Made by a program: the position numbers and the translations under genes
The notes under the pieces: generated by a model
Database searches by the model: none
What the model was told of the DNA's origin: nothing
Seen by the model: only the letters and a program-made list of their open reading frames with translations
Shown: piece by piece, positions 1 to 8,251 of the stretch
How positions within the stretch are numbered: position 1 is the stretch's first letter
How the letters are laid out: every line of letters begins with the position of its first letter
From: Dictyoglomus turgidum DSM 6724
Lineage (GTDB): Bacteria; Dictyoglomota; Dictyoglomia; Dictyoglomales; Dictyoglomaceae
DNA: 64,000 nucleotides
Direction of reading: 5' to 3'
Assembly: GCF_000021645.1 (NCBI RefSeq)
Contig: NC_011661.1
Location: 280,723-344,722 of the forward strand

Positions 1-160
1 GCCAACAATTCCAACCTTTACTTATCCAGGAGTGATAGGATACGATGAATACTACTGGACCAATTATCCAACAGCAGAAAATCCATATTGTATACCATAT
101 CATCATTGGCCCAACTTTAAGTATATGTTACCATTCTTAAAGCCAACAGGAAGAAAGTAA
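1..160 (+). CDS. C-terminal end of an ABC transporter solute-binding protein, family 5 (partial)
   Basis: The frame is open from base 2 and ends at TAA 158-160, giving 52 residues. The text runs WTNYPTAENPY, then HHWPNF, then YMLPFLKPTGRK. This pattern is typical of the extreme C-terminus of family 5 (oligopeptide or oligosaccharide) periplasmic binding proteins from thermophiles. Such proteins capture substrate outside the membrane and deliver it to an ABC permease. The start and any permease genes lie upstream of the window, so substrate cannot be judged. A strong terminator follows 28 bases after the stop, so this gene ends its transcript. Confidence 0.7.
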   Translation, partial: PTIPTFTYPGVIGYDEYYWTNYPTAENPYCIPYHHWPNFKYMLPFLKPTGRK

Positions 161-187
161 AAGTAAATTTAGCAACAAAATATATGG

Positions 188-219
188 AAAAGGGGACCGA
201 AAGGTCCCCTTTTTATTTT
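188..219 (+). terminator. Intrinsic terminator after the partial binding-protein gene
   Basis: A short GC-rich hairpin (AAAGGGGACC, loop GAAA, GGTCCCCTTT) is followed directly by a T-rich tract. It separates the upstream binding-protein transcript from the methyltransferase operon that begins at 281. Confidence 0.9.
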
Positions 220-280
220 GTATTTGTGATTGTATAATTTTACTAAAAATTGGTCTTAATCAACTTGGAGGATTTTTGCT

Positions 281-1033
281 ATGGAAGGAAGATTTGAATC
301 AAATTGGGAAGCAGTTTTCGAACCCGAAGATTATCTCTATTTTTATGAAGATATGTTAACCGATGAGCAAACCCAGATTGAAGTGGATTTTATTAGAAGA
401 GAACTTGACTTGAAGGATCCTAAAAAAATTCTTGATATGGCATGTGGTTATGGAAGACATGCAAATAGGCTTGCTCTTTATGGACATGAAGTGGTGGGAG
501 TAGATATAAGTGAAAAGTTTTTAGAAATGGCAATGAAAGAGGCAGAGAAGTTAAATGTTAATGTGAGATATGTTTTAAAAGATATTAGAGAAATAGATTT
601 TGAAGAGGAGTTTGATGTAGTTATATCTATGTTCACGTCCTTTGGGTATTATGAAGACGAGGATAACTTGAAGATATTAAAAAATGTTGCTAAAGCCCTA
701 AAAAGGGGTGGTAAATTTTTATTAGACTTAAGCAATAGAGATTTTATATTAAGAAATTTTCTACCTTATGTAGTTATTGAGAGAGAGGGTAATTATATGA
801 TTGATTTTAATATTGTAGATATAACTGAGGGGCGTATATATAACAAGAGGGTAGTAATAAGAGATGGGGTAAAAAAGGAAAAGCCTTTTTTTATAAGGCT
901 CTATGCTCCTACCGAGATAAAGTTTATTCTTGAAAGTTTAGGATTGAAGGTTATAAAGTTTTTTGGAGGATATGATAGTAGCCCATTAAGTATTTACTCA
1001 AGAAGAATGATTATAATTTCCGAAAAGGTATAA
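281..1033 (+). CDS. Class I SAM-dependent methyltransferase
   Basis: A 250-residue protein with the class I methyltransferase fold. SAM-binding motif I is seen as ILDMACGYGRHA near residues 49-60, followed by an acidic strand end (VVGVDIS), and a motif IV-like DVVISMFTSFGY. The family transfers a methyl group from S-adenosylmethionine to a small molecule or macromolecule; the acceptor cannot be read from sequence. The ATG is preceded by GGAG about ten bases upstream. A TATAAT at 233-238 may be its -10 element. The gene is ten bases ahead of a TPR protein and then a GH5 lipoprotein, so the three probably form one operon. The cytosolic enzyme has no evident link to the secreted glycosidase. Confidence 0.85.
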   Translation: MEGRFESNWEAVFEPEDYLYFYEDMLTDEQTQIEVDFIRRELDLKDPKKILDMACGYGRHANRLALYGHEVVGVDISEKFLEMAMKEAEKLNVNVRYVLKDIREIDFEEEFDVVISMFTSFGYYEDEDNLKILKNVAKALKRGGKFLLDLSNRDFILRNFLPYVVIEREGNYMIDFNIVDITEGRIYNKRVVIRDGVKKEKPFFIRLYAPTEIKFILESLGLKVIKFFGGYDSSPLSIYSRRMIIISEKV

Positions 1034-1043
1034 GGGGGTTAAT

Positions 1044-1781
1044 ATGAAAAATCTATTTTTAATTTTGTTTCTTTCCGTTTTTGTTATTTCAAATCTTTTT
1101 GCCATAGATTTTGATACTGCCAATAAGATCTTTTTTGAAGCAAGAAGAGATAGAGACGTAGAAAAGATTAAGGCTTTAATAAGTACTTTAGAAGGTGATA
1201 AGGATCTCCTGACAAGCTCTCAACTTTTAACTGTTCTTGCGGACTCTTATCTGGAATATGGGCTTTGGGGGGTAGAAGGTAAGGAAAAAGAAAAGATCTA
1301 TGAAAAGGCAAGAAGTTATGCGGAAAAAGCCATAAAGCTTGATCCTAACAATGGAAGGGCATGGTATATAGCAGGGGCTTCCATTGGAAGACTTGCTCAA
1401 TATAGGGGAATAGTTCAAAGCTTATTTATGCTTAAGGATTTTGATAGGTATATAAGTAAAGCTATAGAGATTTTAAATGATCCTCTTTATAGGACTTTTG
1501 CTCTTCTGGCTATGGGTATGAGATATAGGGATGTTCCATGGCCTCTTTATAACTACGAAAAAGCAGAAAGTTATATGAAAGAAGCTTTAAAGTATACTCC
1601 AATCTATCCTAATATATATCTTGAACTTGGATATTTATATTTGAAAATGGGAAAGAAAGATCTTGCTAAGGAGATGTTTATTAGAGTGGTAAAATCCGAT
1701 CCTCATCCATGGTTGATAAAAACTCATGAGGAATCGGTCAATCTTGCTAAGAAGGAATTAGAAAAGTTAGGGGGGATTTAG
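1044..1781 (+). CDS. Secreted TPR-repeat protein
   Basis: A 245-residue protein with a clear N-terminal signal peptide: a short basic start, then a hydrophobic stretch to about residue 20 ending in LFA. The mature part is helical, with tetratricopeptide-like units such as YAEKAIKLDPNNGRAWYIAG and the final pair around EALKYTPIYPNIYLELG and AKEMFIRVVKSDPHP. TPR units mediate protein-protein contacts. The likely place is outside the inner membrane. The RBS is GGGGG just before the ATG. The gene ends three bases before the GH5 lipoprotein, which suggests translational coupling and a shared envelope role. The partner is unknown. Confidence 0.75.
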   Translation: MKNLFLILFLSVFVISNLFAIDFDTANKIFFEARRDRDVEKIKALISTLEGDKDLLTSSQLLTVLADSYLEYGLWGVEGKEKEKIYEKARSYAEKAIKLDPNNGRAWYIAGASIGRLAQYRGIVQSLFMLKDFDRYISKAIEILNDPLYRTFALLAMGMRYRDVPWPLYNYEKAESYMKEALKYTPIYPNIYLELGYLYLKMGKKDLAKEMFIRVVKSDPHPWLIKTHEESVNLAKKELEKLGGI

Positions 1782-1783
1782 GA

Positions 1784-2791
1784 ATGAAATTGAAAGTATT
1801 CTTGTTATTGGCTTTGCTTTTGTTTGTGGCAGGCTGTACCTCCTATGAACTTAAATTGGAGATGCTACCTCTCCTTAGAGGTATAAACATGGGAAATGCT
1901 CTTGAAGCCCCAAGAGAGGGGGAGTGGGGTGTAGTTATAAAAGATGAATATTTTAAGATCATCAAAAATGCAGGTTTTTCACATGTTAGAATTCCCATAA
2001 GGTGGAGTGCTCATGCAGATTTGAACCCTCCTTATACTATAGAAAAATCATTTTTTGATAGAGTAGATCATGTAGTAAATGAAGCTTTAAGGAATAATCT
2101 TTTTGTGGTGATCAATATTCATCACTATGAGGAGATAATGCAGTATCCTGAGAAGCATAAAAATAGATTTTTAGCTTTATGGAAGCAAATAGCGGAACAT
2201 TATAAAGATTATCCTAATACTTTAATTTTTGAACTTTTAAATGAACCTTGCATGAATTTAACTTCAGATCTATGGAATAAATACTTAGCAGAAGCCATAA
2301 AAGTGATAAGAGTAAGTAATCCTGATCGATTTATAGTGGTAGGTCCTGTGAATTGGAATAGTGTTTATGCTCTGAGAGACTTAAGATTACCAAAGGACGA
2401 AAAGAATATTATAGTTACCTTCCATTATTATAACCCCTTTTATTTTACCCATCAGGGAGCTGAGTGGGTACAGCCTTCTCCTCCTGTGGGAGTAAAATGG
2501 TGGGGAAGGGAAGATGAAAAAGCAGAAATTGATAGAGAGCTTGATATGGCAGTAGAATGGTCCATAAGGAATGGTAAAGTACCCCTTTATATGGGAGAAT
2601 TTGGAGCGTATTCTAAGGCAGATATGGACTCAAGGGTAAGATGGACAAGTTATGTAGCAAGATCAGCTGAGAAAAGAGGTATAGCTTGGGCATACTGGGA
2701 ATTTTGTGCAGGATTTGGAGCTTTTGATCCTATAAAAAATGAATGGAGAATACCTTTGTTAAAAGCCCTTATACCTGAAACTAAATTATAA
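1784..2791 (+). CDS. GH5-type glycoside hydrolase, lipoprotein
   Basis: A 335-residue protein that starts with a lipoprotein signal (lipobox VAGC, acylated Cys near residue 18). The rest matches the cellulase clan A (beta/alpha)8 fold of GH5: LRGINMGNALEAP at the start of the barrel, HVRIPIRW, VINIHHYEE, then the acid/base in LNEP (Glu154) and the nucleophile in MGEFG (Glu272). Family enzymes hydrolyse beta-1,4 linkages in glucans or mannans with retention. The subfamily, and so the substrate, cannot be fixed by eye. Membrane anchoring suggests trimming of oligosaccharides at the cell surface. It is the last gene of the 281-2791 operon and is followed by a strong terminator. Confidence 0.88.
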   Translation: MKLKVFLLLALLLFVAGCTSYELKLEMLPLLRGINMGNALEAPREGEWGVVIKDEYFKIIKNAGFSHVRIPIRWSAHADLNPPYTIEKSFFDRVDHVVNEALRNNLFVVINIHHYEEIMQYPEKHKNRFLALWKQIAEHYKDYPNTLIFELLNEPCMNLTSDLWNKYLAEAIKVIRVSNPDRFIVVGPVNWNSVYALRDLRLPKDEKNIIVTFHYYNPFYFTHQGAEWVQPSPPVGVKWWGREDEKAEIDRELDMAVEWSIRNGKVPLYMGEFGAYSKADMDSRVRWTSYVARSAEKRGIAWAYWEFCAGFGAFDPIKNEWRIPLLKALIPETKL

Positions 2792-2800
2792 TAAAATAAA

Positions 2801-2831
2801 TCCCCCAAAGCCTTCCTTTGGCTTTGGGGGA
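2801..2831. terminator. Bidirectional terminator between convergent GH5 and GH26 genes
   Basis: A 12-bp perfect stem (TCCCCCAAAGCC paired with GGCTTTGGGGGA, 7-base loop) is flanked by T-rich sequence downstream and A-rich sequence upstream. It can therefore end transcripts from both directions. It lies between the stop codons of the GH5 gene (2791) and the convergent GH26 gene (2839). Confidence 0.92.
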
Positions 2832-2838
2832 TTTTGTT

Positions 2839-4248
2839 TTATTCTTCAACTTTTAAATTAGGAAGTTCATCTTTAGTGATAACAAAGGGATGATTAAATA
2901 CTTTTTTAATGTGAGAAATTTCATTTTTATTGGGATCATTTTCAAATCCTGACCAGGTCATAAACCATGCCCAGTAGGCTTTTTGTTCTTTCATTAAATC
3001 AGGATCTGGAATAATTCCATTTTCTGTGAGAGCTACTAATTTCTTTCCACCAAAGATTTTTACGATATTATAGAACATACCTGTAGAAGGAGAATAATTT
3101 TTGTCATTAAGATAGACATCTGCACCTACAATGTCTACATACTCGTCTCCAGGATACCATTTCAGGGCATCGGGAGAGTCAGTAGTGGTCCATACCCATA
3201 TAAGGTTATTTATCTTATGGTAGTTTACAAGCCTGTCAAAAAGTAATCTCCATAGCTTTTTGCAAGGTTCAGGACCCTTTGCACCCCACCAAAACCATCT
3301 ACCCTCTGCCTCATGTAAAGGCCTCCAGAGTATAGGAACTCTCGCTTCTTGAAGTCTTTTTAATTGAACTGCAATGGCATCTATATCCCTTATTATAAGT
3401 TTGTAATCCTCCGATTCAGGATGATTTAGAGCATACTCTATGTCAAAGCTGGTGGCATTAGTATAGAAGCCTCTCCACCATTCCTTTCCTGGGGTATCAT
3501 AAAGTCCTTTTGGTGCATTCCAATGCCATTGAAATTGAACAATTCCTCCCATATTCCACCAATCTATAGCATCTTCCACATCCCTTGAAGAAGCTCCTCT
3601 TTCTACTCTTGAAGGAGAGTAGTCTATCATATCAAATCCACATATAGCAGGGAATTTGTCAGTAATGTTCCAAATCCAAAAGGCATCTTTATATCCCATC
3701 TGTCCTGATAAAGTGTATTTTCCATATATACTTACTAAATAATCCATTAGTTTTTGGGCTTCTTTTGAAGGATTGGGAGTTACTAATTTATTTGTGGGAT
3801 TCATAGTGGGAAGTTCTGCTTTTTTGATTTTAAAGTAGTCAAGAAGGAACCACCCCCAGCTTTTTACTATGCTTATGGTATTTTTTCCGCTTTTCAAAGG
3901 AATCAATCCTCCATAGACCGTTGTGAAACTTTGAGATGGAGGAAATTTTACATTAGTTTGGAATACGCCATTAACATAGAGAGAATTCTCTTTATATCCA
4001 TAGGGTGCAGCGTATCCGATTATCAGTTCATACATTCCAGCCTCCTTGACCTCAAAGGTTATGGTGCAGGAATCTCCGTCCCTATCAAACCCATCCACAT
4101 AACCTGTGCCTTGGTATCCAGGGAGATTTTTTGCTACATAGGTACCATTTAATACTCCATTTTCTGCTTCAACAACTATTTCATCGGTGGAAAAATTAAG
4201 AGAAAAAATTAGGATGAAAGTAATGAGGAGAATTAATAAAAATTTCAT
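2839..4248 (-). CDS. CBM35-like plus GH26 beta-mannanase, secreted
   Basis: A 469-residue secreted protein. The signal peptide covers about residues 1-20. Residues 25-145 form a CBM6/35-type beta-sandwich (starts EIVVEAENGVLNG, ends FLLDYFKIKKAE), a carbohydrate-binding module. The rest is a GH26 barrel: QFQWHWNAP, then RPLHEAEGRWFWWG with acid/base Glu313, and VALTENG with nucleophile Glu409. GH26 enzymes are mostly endo-beta-1,4-mannanases, and Dictyoglomus mannanases of this layout are known. No membrane anchor is seen, so it is probably released to attack mannan. It follows the flavodoxin/MerR genes on the same strand, but a hairpin at 4264-4312 separates them. Confidence 0.9.
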   Translation of the reverse strand: MKFLLILLITFILIFSLNFSTDEIVVEAENGVLNGTYVAKNLPGYQGTGYVDGFDRDGDSCTITFEVKEAGMYELIIGYAAPYGYKENSLYVNGVFQTNVKFPPSQSFTTVYGGLIPLKSGKNTISIVKSWGWFLLDYFKIKKAELPTMNPTNKLVTPNPSKEAQKLMDYLVSIYGKYTLSGQMGYKDAFWIWNITDKFPAICGFDMIDYSPSRVERGASSRDVEDAIDWWNMGGIVQFQWHWNAPKGLYDTPGKEWWRGFYTNATSFDIEYALNHPESEDYKLIIRDIDAIAVQLKRLQEARVPILWRPLHEAEGRWFWWGAKGPEPCKKLWRLLFDRLVNYHKINNLIWVWTTTDSPDALKWYPGDEYVDIVGADVYLNDKNYSPSTGMFYNIVKIFGGKKLVALTENGIIPDPDLMKEQKAYWAWFMTWSGFENDPNKNEISHIKKVFNHPFVITKDELPNLKVEE

Positions 4249-4263
4249 AAGAGAAAATACATC

Positions 4264-4312
4264 CTCCCTTCTTTATGTAATTAATTTATTTTACACTTTA
4301 TAAAGAAGGGAG
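4264..4312 (-). promoter_or_regulatory. 13-bp inverted repeat in the leader of the GH26 gene
   Basis: CTCCCTTCTTTAT at 4264-4276 pairs perfectly with ATAAAGAAGGGAG at 4300-4312 across a 23-base loop. In the minus-strand transcript the 3' arm holds GGGAGG, the only Shine-Dalgarno-like sequence upstream of the GH26 ATG at 4248. The hairpin could mask ribosome binding, or end the flavodoxin/MerR transcript, though its downstream T-tract is weak. Which role applies cannot be decided from sequence. Confidence 0.55.
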
Positions 4313-4350
4313 TAAATATAGTTTAATAAATAATTGTAACTATTCACATT

Positions 4351-4624
4351 TTACTTTACAGTTAGTTCTTTTTTCTTAAGCTTATCTTCCGCCTCTTTAA
4401 TATAGGTCTCGTAGGCTTGTATTTTATAATTTAACCTTTCAAGGGCTTTTTGCATTTCCTCTATTTTCTTTTGGAGTTTATCCCTTTGTTCAATTAATAT
4501 TTTTTTCCTTTCTTCTAAGGTTGAATCTCCTTTTTGAAAAAGTTTTACATATTTTACTAAGGCTTCTATCTCGACTCCTGCAGATCTCATGCATTTTATA
4601 AATTCTATCCATTCTTATTCTCAT
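4351..4624 (-). pseudogene. MerR-family regulator that has lost its DNA-binding domain
   Basis: An open frame of 79 codons (from ATG at 4590) reads MRSAGVEIEALVKYVKLFQ followed by a long coiled coil. This matches the C-terminal half of MerR regulators of the flavodoxin/aldo-keto-reductase type. Upstream, the same frame gives only EWIEFIKC and then a TAA. A normal start, with GAGGTGA and ATG at 4624, lies just before, in another frame. The simplest reading is that about 55-60 codons holding the winged helix-turn-helix were deleted, joining the start region to helix 3 out of frame. A short dimerisation peptide might still be made from the internal ATG. It is 11 bases downstream of flavodoxin, whose promoter still has MerR architecture. 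Confidence 0.8.
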
Positions 4625-4635
4625 ATTTTCACCTC

Positions 4636-5118
4636 TTATTTCTTAATTTGTAATTTCTTTAGCCACTCTAAGATCTTTTCTCTAAGGTCTTTAGATCCAC
4701 CTTCGTATGTAGAGAAAGGCTCTAATATTTTAGATTCTGGGCATAGTTTTTTAATATCGTTTATTATTCTTCCTTGTCCTCCTCCACCATGGGTTATGAA
4801 GGGTATAACATTTTTTCCTGATAAATTATGTTGGGAGAGAAAGGTTGCTATAGGAGGAGCAATGGTGCTCCACCAATTTGGGGTGCCAACAAAGATTATG
4901 TTATACTTTTCTATATCTTCCACTTTTGTTTTTATGGGAGGCTTATAATTCATTTTTATCTCTTTTTTTGCTTGTTCTACTGTAGCGTTATAAGAAGAAG
5001 GATAGGGATTTTCTGGAATTACCTCTATTACGTCTCCCCCCGTTTCCTTTTGGATTATCTCTGCAATTTTTCTCGTATTTCCCGACCAACTATAATACAC
5101 AATAAGTATATTAGACAT
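4636..5118 (-). CDS. Flavodoxin family protein
   Basis: A 160-residue flavodoxin-like protein. The FMN phosphate loop is seen as YYSWSGNTRKIA near residues 8-19. The aromatic/isoalloxazine contacts are in VGTPNWWSTIAPP and THGGGGQG. Members carry electrons through non-covalent FMN or act as quinone or disulfide reductases; the partner is not evident. The gene starts with a good GAGGAGG site before ATG. Its promoter (5151-5181) has a 19-bp spacer with a dyad, so control by a MerR regulator is expected, and a truncated MerR gene follows at once. It is the first gene of the small minus-strand operon. Confidence 0.88.
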   Translation of the reverse strand: MSNILIVYYSWSGNTRKIAEIIQKETGGDVIEVIPENPYPSSYNATVEQAKKEIKMNYKPPIKTKVEDIEKYNIIFVGTPNWWSTIAPPIATFLSQHNLSGKNVIPFITHGGGGQGRIINDIKKLCPESKILEPFSTYEGGSKDLREKILEWLKKLQIKK

Positions 5119-5150
5119 ATAATTTCCTCCTCTTTATCCTTCTTATTGGG

Positions 5151-5181
5151 AGTATACAATTTGGAGTTTACTCTAAGTCAA
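5151..5181 (-). promoter_or_regulatory. MerR-type promoter of flavodoxin, 19-bp spacer with dyad operator
   Basis: On the minus strand a -35 TTGACT (5176-5181) and a -10 TATACT (5151-5156) are separated by exactly 19 bp. The spacer contains TTAGAGTAAACTCCAA, an imperfect dyad. An overlong spacer with a central palindrome is the signature of promoters that MerR proteins untwist to activate. The regulator encoded in the same operon is truncated. Confidence 0.78.
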
Positions 5182-5562
5182 ATGCAATGTAAACGAAAAA
5201 TTAAAGATAGAGGGTAAAGGTTTTTTAAGTGAGCATAAGGTTTCTTTATTCATATAGAAGTTTTCTTTTCTCTACTTTATACTGTAAAATAATTCAAAAT
5301 ATAGTGCTATAATCTATTGTTATTGTTGAAGAGCTTTTTCTTAAAAGTATTACATCTTCAGGTTGTAAAATGGGAAGATGATTGGACTATCATGGGTATT
5401 AATGGTGAACTTATGAGTTTGTATAGGAAACTTTATAGGGGTAGTAAAGCAAAAAACTAATTTTAGACTCATCACGGTTACTAATGGTATTTATTATCTC
5501 AGAGAGTATCTTTTTTAGTAATTTTAAATTATGAGTATTCTTAAAAGGTTTGGAGGTAAGAC
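5182..5562 (+). other. Intergenic region with an extended -10 element and a possible gene remnant
   Basis: A good extended -10 (TGCTATAAT, 5305-5313) points toward the CDF gene and would give a leader of about 240 bases. Within it, the frame 5341-5460 (stop TAA 5458-5460) reads LQVVKWEDDWTIMGINGEL and then MSLYRKLYRGSKAKN. No start codon with an RBS precedes it. It may be the tail of a lost gene or chance. I did not recognise a metal riboswitch, although the downstream gene is a metal exporter. Confidence 0.35.
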
Positions 5563-6438
5563 ATGGAGGTTAAAAGAATTTTAGGAGCTATGTTTTTAAA
5601 TCTTTTTATGGCACTTTTAGAGGTTCTTGGTGGAGTTTTTTCGGGGAGTTTAGCACTTATAAGTGATGCTCTTCACAATATTAACGATTTTTTTGCTTTG
5701 CTTATTAGTTATCTTGCGGAAATAATTTCTAAAAACAAAAAGAGTAATTTAAATCACACCTTTGGATTTAGAAGAGTAGAGATTCTTGCTGCCCTTTTAA
5801 ATGGTGTTTTACTTCTTGGAGTTTTTTTATTTTTGATTATAGAGGCTTTTGGTAGGATAAAATCTCCAAAGGAAGTAGAAGGGATTCAAACGGTTATAAT
5901 TGGAGTTATAGGTCTTGTAGGTAATATTCTTGGAGCCTCACTTCTCCATGAAGATTCTCATCATAATTTAAATATTAAAGGTGCTTTTTTACATCTTCTT
6001 TCTGATGCCATATCTTCGGTAGGAGTTATTATAGGAGCCTTATTTATTATTTTTTACAGACTTTATGTTGCGGATACCATAATGTCTCTTCTTATTGCGG
6101 GATTTATTTTATATAGTTCTGTAGATCTAATTAAGGAGACCATACATATATTGATGGAAGGAACTCCAAAGGGACTTAATATTAATGAAATTCAAAAAAT
6201 CATATGCCAAATTTCTGGAGTTAAAGATATACATCATATCCATGTTTGGCAGATATCTACTAAGGATTATCTTTTCTCAGCCCATGTGGTGGTTGAGGAT
6301 CAAAAGATCTCAGAGGCTCAAAAAATAATTTCTCAAGTAAAGCAGGCTTTAAAGGATAAATTTAACATACATCATTCAACCATTGAGATAGAATCTGAGG
6401 ATTTGCTTAAAGAGAAGGAGTGCCAGTGTGAATACTGA
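5563..6438 (+). CDS. Cation diffusion facilitator (Zn/Co/Cd exporter, CzcD-like)
   Basis: A 291-residue integral membrane protein with six hydrophobic segments and a cytoplasmic C-terminal ferredoxin-like domain. The membrane metal site is visible as SDALHNINDFF in TM2 and HLLSDAISS in TM5. Family members exchange Zn2+ or Co2+/Cd2+ for protons to lower cytosolic metal. The end is cysteine- and acid-rich (KEKECQCEY), which may touch metal. ATG 5563 has GGAGGT at a normal distance. The 3' end overlaps the YgiQ-like gene by 11 bases, so the two are co-translated. Metal preference cannot be fixed by eye. Confidence 0.9.
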   Translation: MEVKRILGAMFLNLFMALLEVLGGVFSGSLALISDALHNINDFFALLISYLAEIISKNKKSNLNHTFGFRRVEILAALLNGVLLLGVFLFLIIEAFGRIKSPKEVEGIQTVIIGVIGLVGNILGASLLHEDSHHNLNIKGAFLHLLSDAISSVGVIIGALFIIFYRLYVADTIMSLLIAGFILYSSVDLIKETIHILMEGTPKGLNINEIQKIICQISGVKDIHHIHVWQISTKDYLFSAHVVVEDQKISEAQKIISQVKQALKDKFNIHHSTIEIESEDLLKEKECQCEY

Positions 6439-8197
6439 AAGATTTCTTCCTATAAATCTTTATGAAGCAAGAAAGAGAGGGTGGGATGAAGTTGAGATAA
6501 TAATTATCACAGGAGACGCTTATGTAGATCATCCCTCTTTTGGAGCTTCAGTTATAGGAAGATATTTGGAATATTTTGGATTTAGGGTAGGAATAATTCC
6601 TCAACCTAACTGGAAGAATAAAGAGAGTTTCAAAGTATTAGGAAGACCAAAGCTCTTTTTTGGTATTACTGCAGGATCTGTAGATTCTATGGTTGCTAAT
6701 TATACTCCCAATAAATTTAGGCGAAAGGAAGATGCATATACTGAAGGGGGAGTTCCTGGAAAAAGACCTGACAGAGCTACTATTGTATATGCTAATTTTG
6801 TCCATGAGATTTTTCCTGATGTCCCTATAATTCTTGGTGGAATTGAGGCGAGCCTTCGTAGGTTTTCCCATTATGATTTTTGGGATGATAAAGTAAGGCA
6901 TTCTATTCTTCTCGATTCTAGGGCAAAGATCATAGTTTATGGAATGGGAGAAAAACAAACTTTACAAATTGCCAAGATGCTTTCCGAGGAAAGATCCTGG
7001 TATGAGATTTATCAAATTCCAGGAATTGTATTCTCCCTAAGTGAGAAAGAGTTTGAGAGTTTCATGAAAGACAAAGAATATATCCTTCTCCCTTCTTTTG
7101 AAGAGGTTTCTCAAGATAAGGATAGGTATTATGATTTTCAAAAATTACTTTTAGAAGGAATGAAAAAGAGAAAGATATTGGTACAAAAAGATGGGAAAAG
7201 ATTTATTGTTCAAAATCCTCCTCCCACTTATACATCTCAAGATCTTGATCTTATTTATTCTTTACCTTTTATGAGGCTTCCTCATCCTTCATATAAAGAA
7301 AAAATTCCAGCTTTTGAGACTGTAAAAACCTCTATTGTCTCCCATAGGGGATGTTTTGGAAGTTGTACTTTTTGTTCTCTAAATCTTCATCAGGGATGGC
7401 AGGTAATATCAAGAACCGAAAGGTCAATTCTGGAAGAGGTTTATAGATTGACAAGACATAAAGAATTCAAAGGGACTATCTCTGATGTAGGAGGACCAAC
7501 AGCAAATATGTATAAATTAAGGTGTAAAATTCATAATGTTCCTGGATCATGTCCAGAAAGGGATTGTCTTTTTCCTGATGTGTGTAAATATTTGGAGATT
7601 GATCATTCGGCTCAAATCAATCTCTTGAGAAAGATTAAAGAGATAGAAAAAGTAAAACATGTATTTATAGCTTCGGGTATAAGATACGATATTGCACTGA
7701 AGGATGAAGAATATATTAGGGAGATTATTAGAGAAGGCTATATTGGAGGACATTTATCTACTGCTCCTGAGCATGTAAAGGGACATGTTCTGGAAATTAT
7801 GAAAAAGCCTAAATTTGAAGTATATGAAAGGTTTGTAGAGGCTTTTGAGAAAAATTTAAAAAAATACGGAAAAGAACTTTATATAATTCCCTACTTTATA
7901 TCTGCACATCCTGGTGCAACCATTAAGGATGCATGGGATCTTGCCATGTATGTGAAGGGGCTTGGGCACTATTTGGAGCAGATTCAGGATTATACACCTC
8001 TTCCTCTAACTCCTGCATCTTGCTCCTTTTATACCGAATATCATACCTTGAGAAAAGAGAAAATTTACGTAGCAAAAACTTATGAAGAAAGAAGACTTCA
8101 AAGGGCTTTAGTTCAGCATAAAGATAAAAAGAATAGGGAGTTTTTGATAAAAAATAAAAGAAAAATTCCTTTCCCTTTGGAGAAGTTATTGGGTTAA
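6428..8197 (+). CDS. YgiQ-family radical SAM protein
   Basis: A 589-residue protein of the YgiQ family. It begins with the N-terminal YgiQ/B12-binding-like domain (GDAYVDHPSFGASVIGRYLE). The radical SAM cluster motif is GCFGSCTFC with Cys309, Cys313 and Cys316. Family members are radical SAM enzymes of poorly known function, common in anaerobes. The start is GTG at 6428, with AAGGAG eight bases upstream inside the end of the CDF gene. The 11-base overlap with that gene implies coupling, though no functional link is obvious. The length is close to the usual 580-700 residues, so it looks complete. Confidence 0.9.
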   Translation: MNTERFLPINLYEARKRGWDEVEIIIITGDAYVDHPSFGASVIGRYLEYFGFRVGIIPQPNWKNKESFKVLGRPKLFFGITAGSVDSMVANYTPNKFRRKEDAYTEGGVPGKRPDRATIVYANFVHEIFPDVPIILGGIEASLRRFSHYDFWDDKVRHSILLDSRAKIIVYGMGEKQTLQIAKMLSEERSWYEIYQIPGIVFSLSEKEFESFMKDKEYILLPSFEEVSQDKDRYYDFQKLLLEGMKKRKILVQKDGKRFIVQNPPPTYTSQDLDLIYSLPFMRLPHPSYKEKIPAFETVKTSIVSHRGCFGSCTFCSLNLHQGWQVISRTERSILEEVYRLTRHKEFKGTISDVGGPTANMYKLRCKIHNVPGSCPERDCLFPDVCKYLEIDHSAQINLLRKIKEIEKVKHVFIASGIRYDIALKDEEYIREIIREGYIGGHLSTAPEHVKGHVLEIMKKPKFEVYERFVEAFEKNLKKYGKELYIIPYFISAHPGATIKDAWDLAMYVKGLGHYLEQIQDYTPLPLTPASCSFYTEYHTLRKEKIYVAKTYEERRLQRALVQHKDKKNREFLIKNKRKIPFPLEKLLG

Positions 8198-8251
8198 AAA
8201 ATGAGACAAAAAATTATATAATTTAAGCTGTATAAAAGGAGGGGAAGTTAA

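Noticed and set aside
4589-5217. Plus-strand ORFs over flavodoxin
   Set aside because: They are antisense to a clear flavodoxin and have no family features.
5182-5562. Metal riboswitch (NiCo or Mn type) upstream of the CDF gene
   Set aside because: I could not find the conserved core of either class in the leader.
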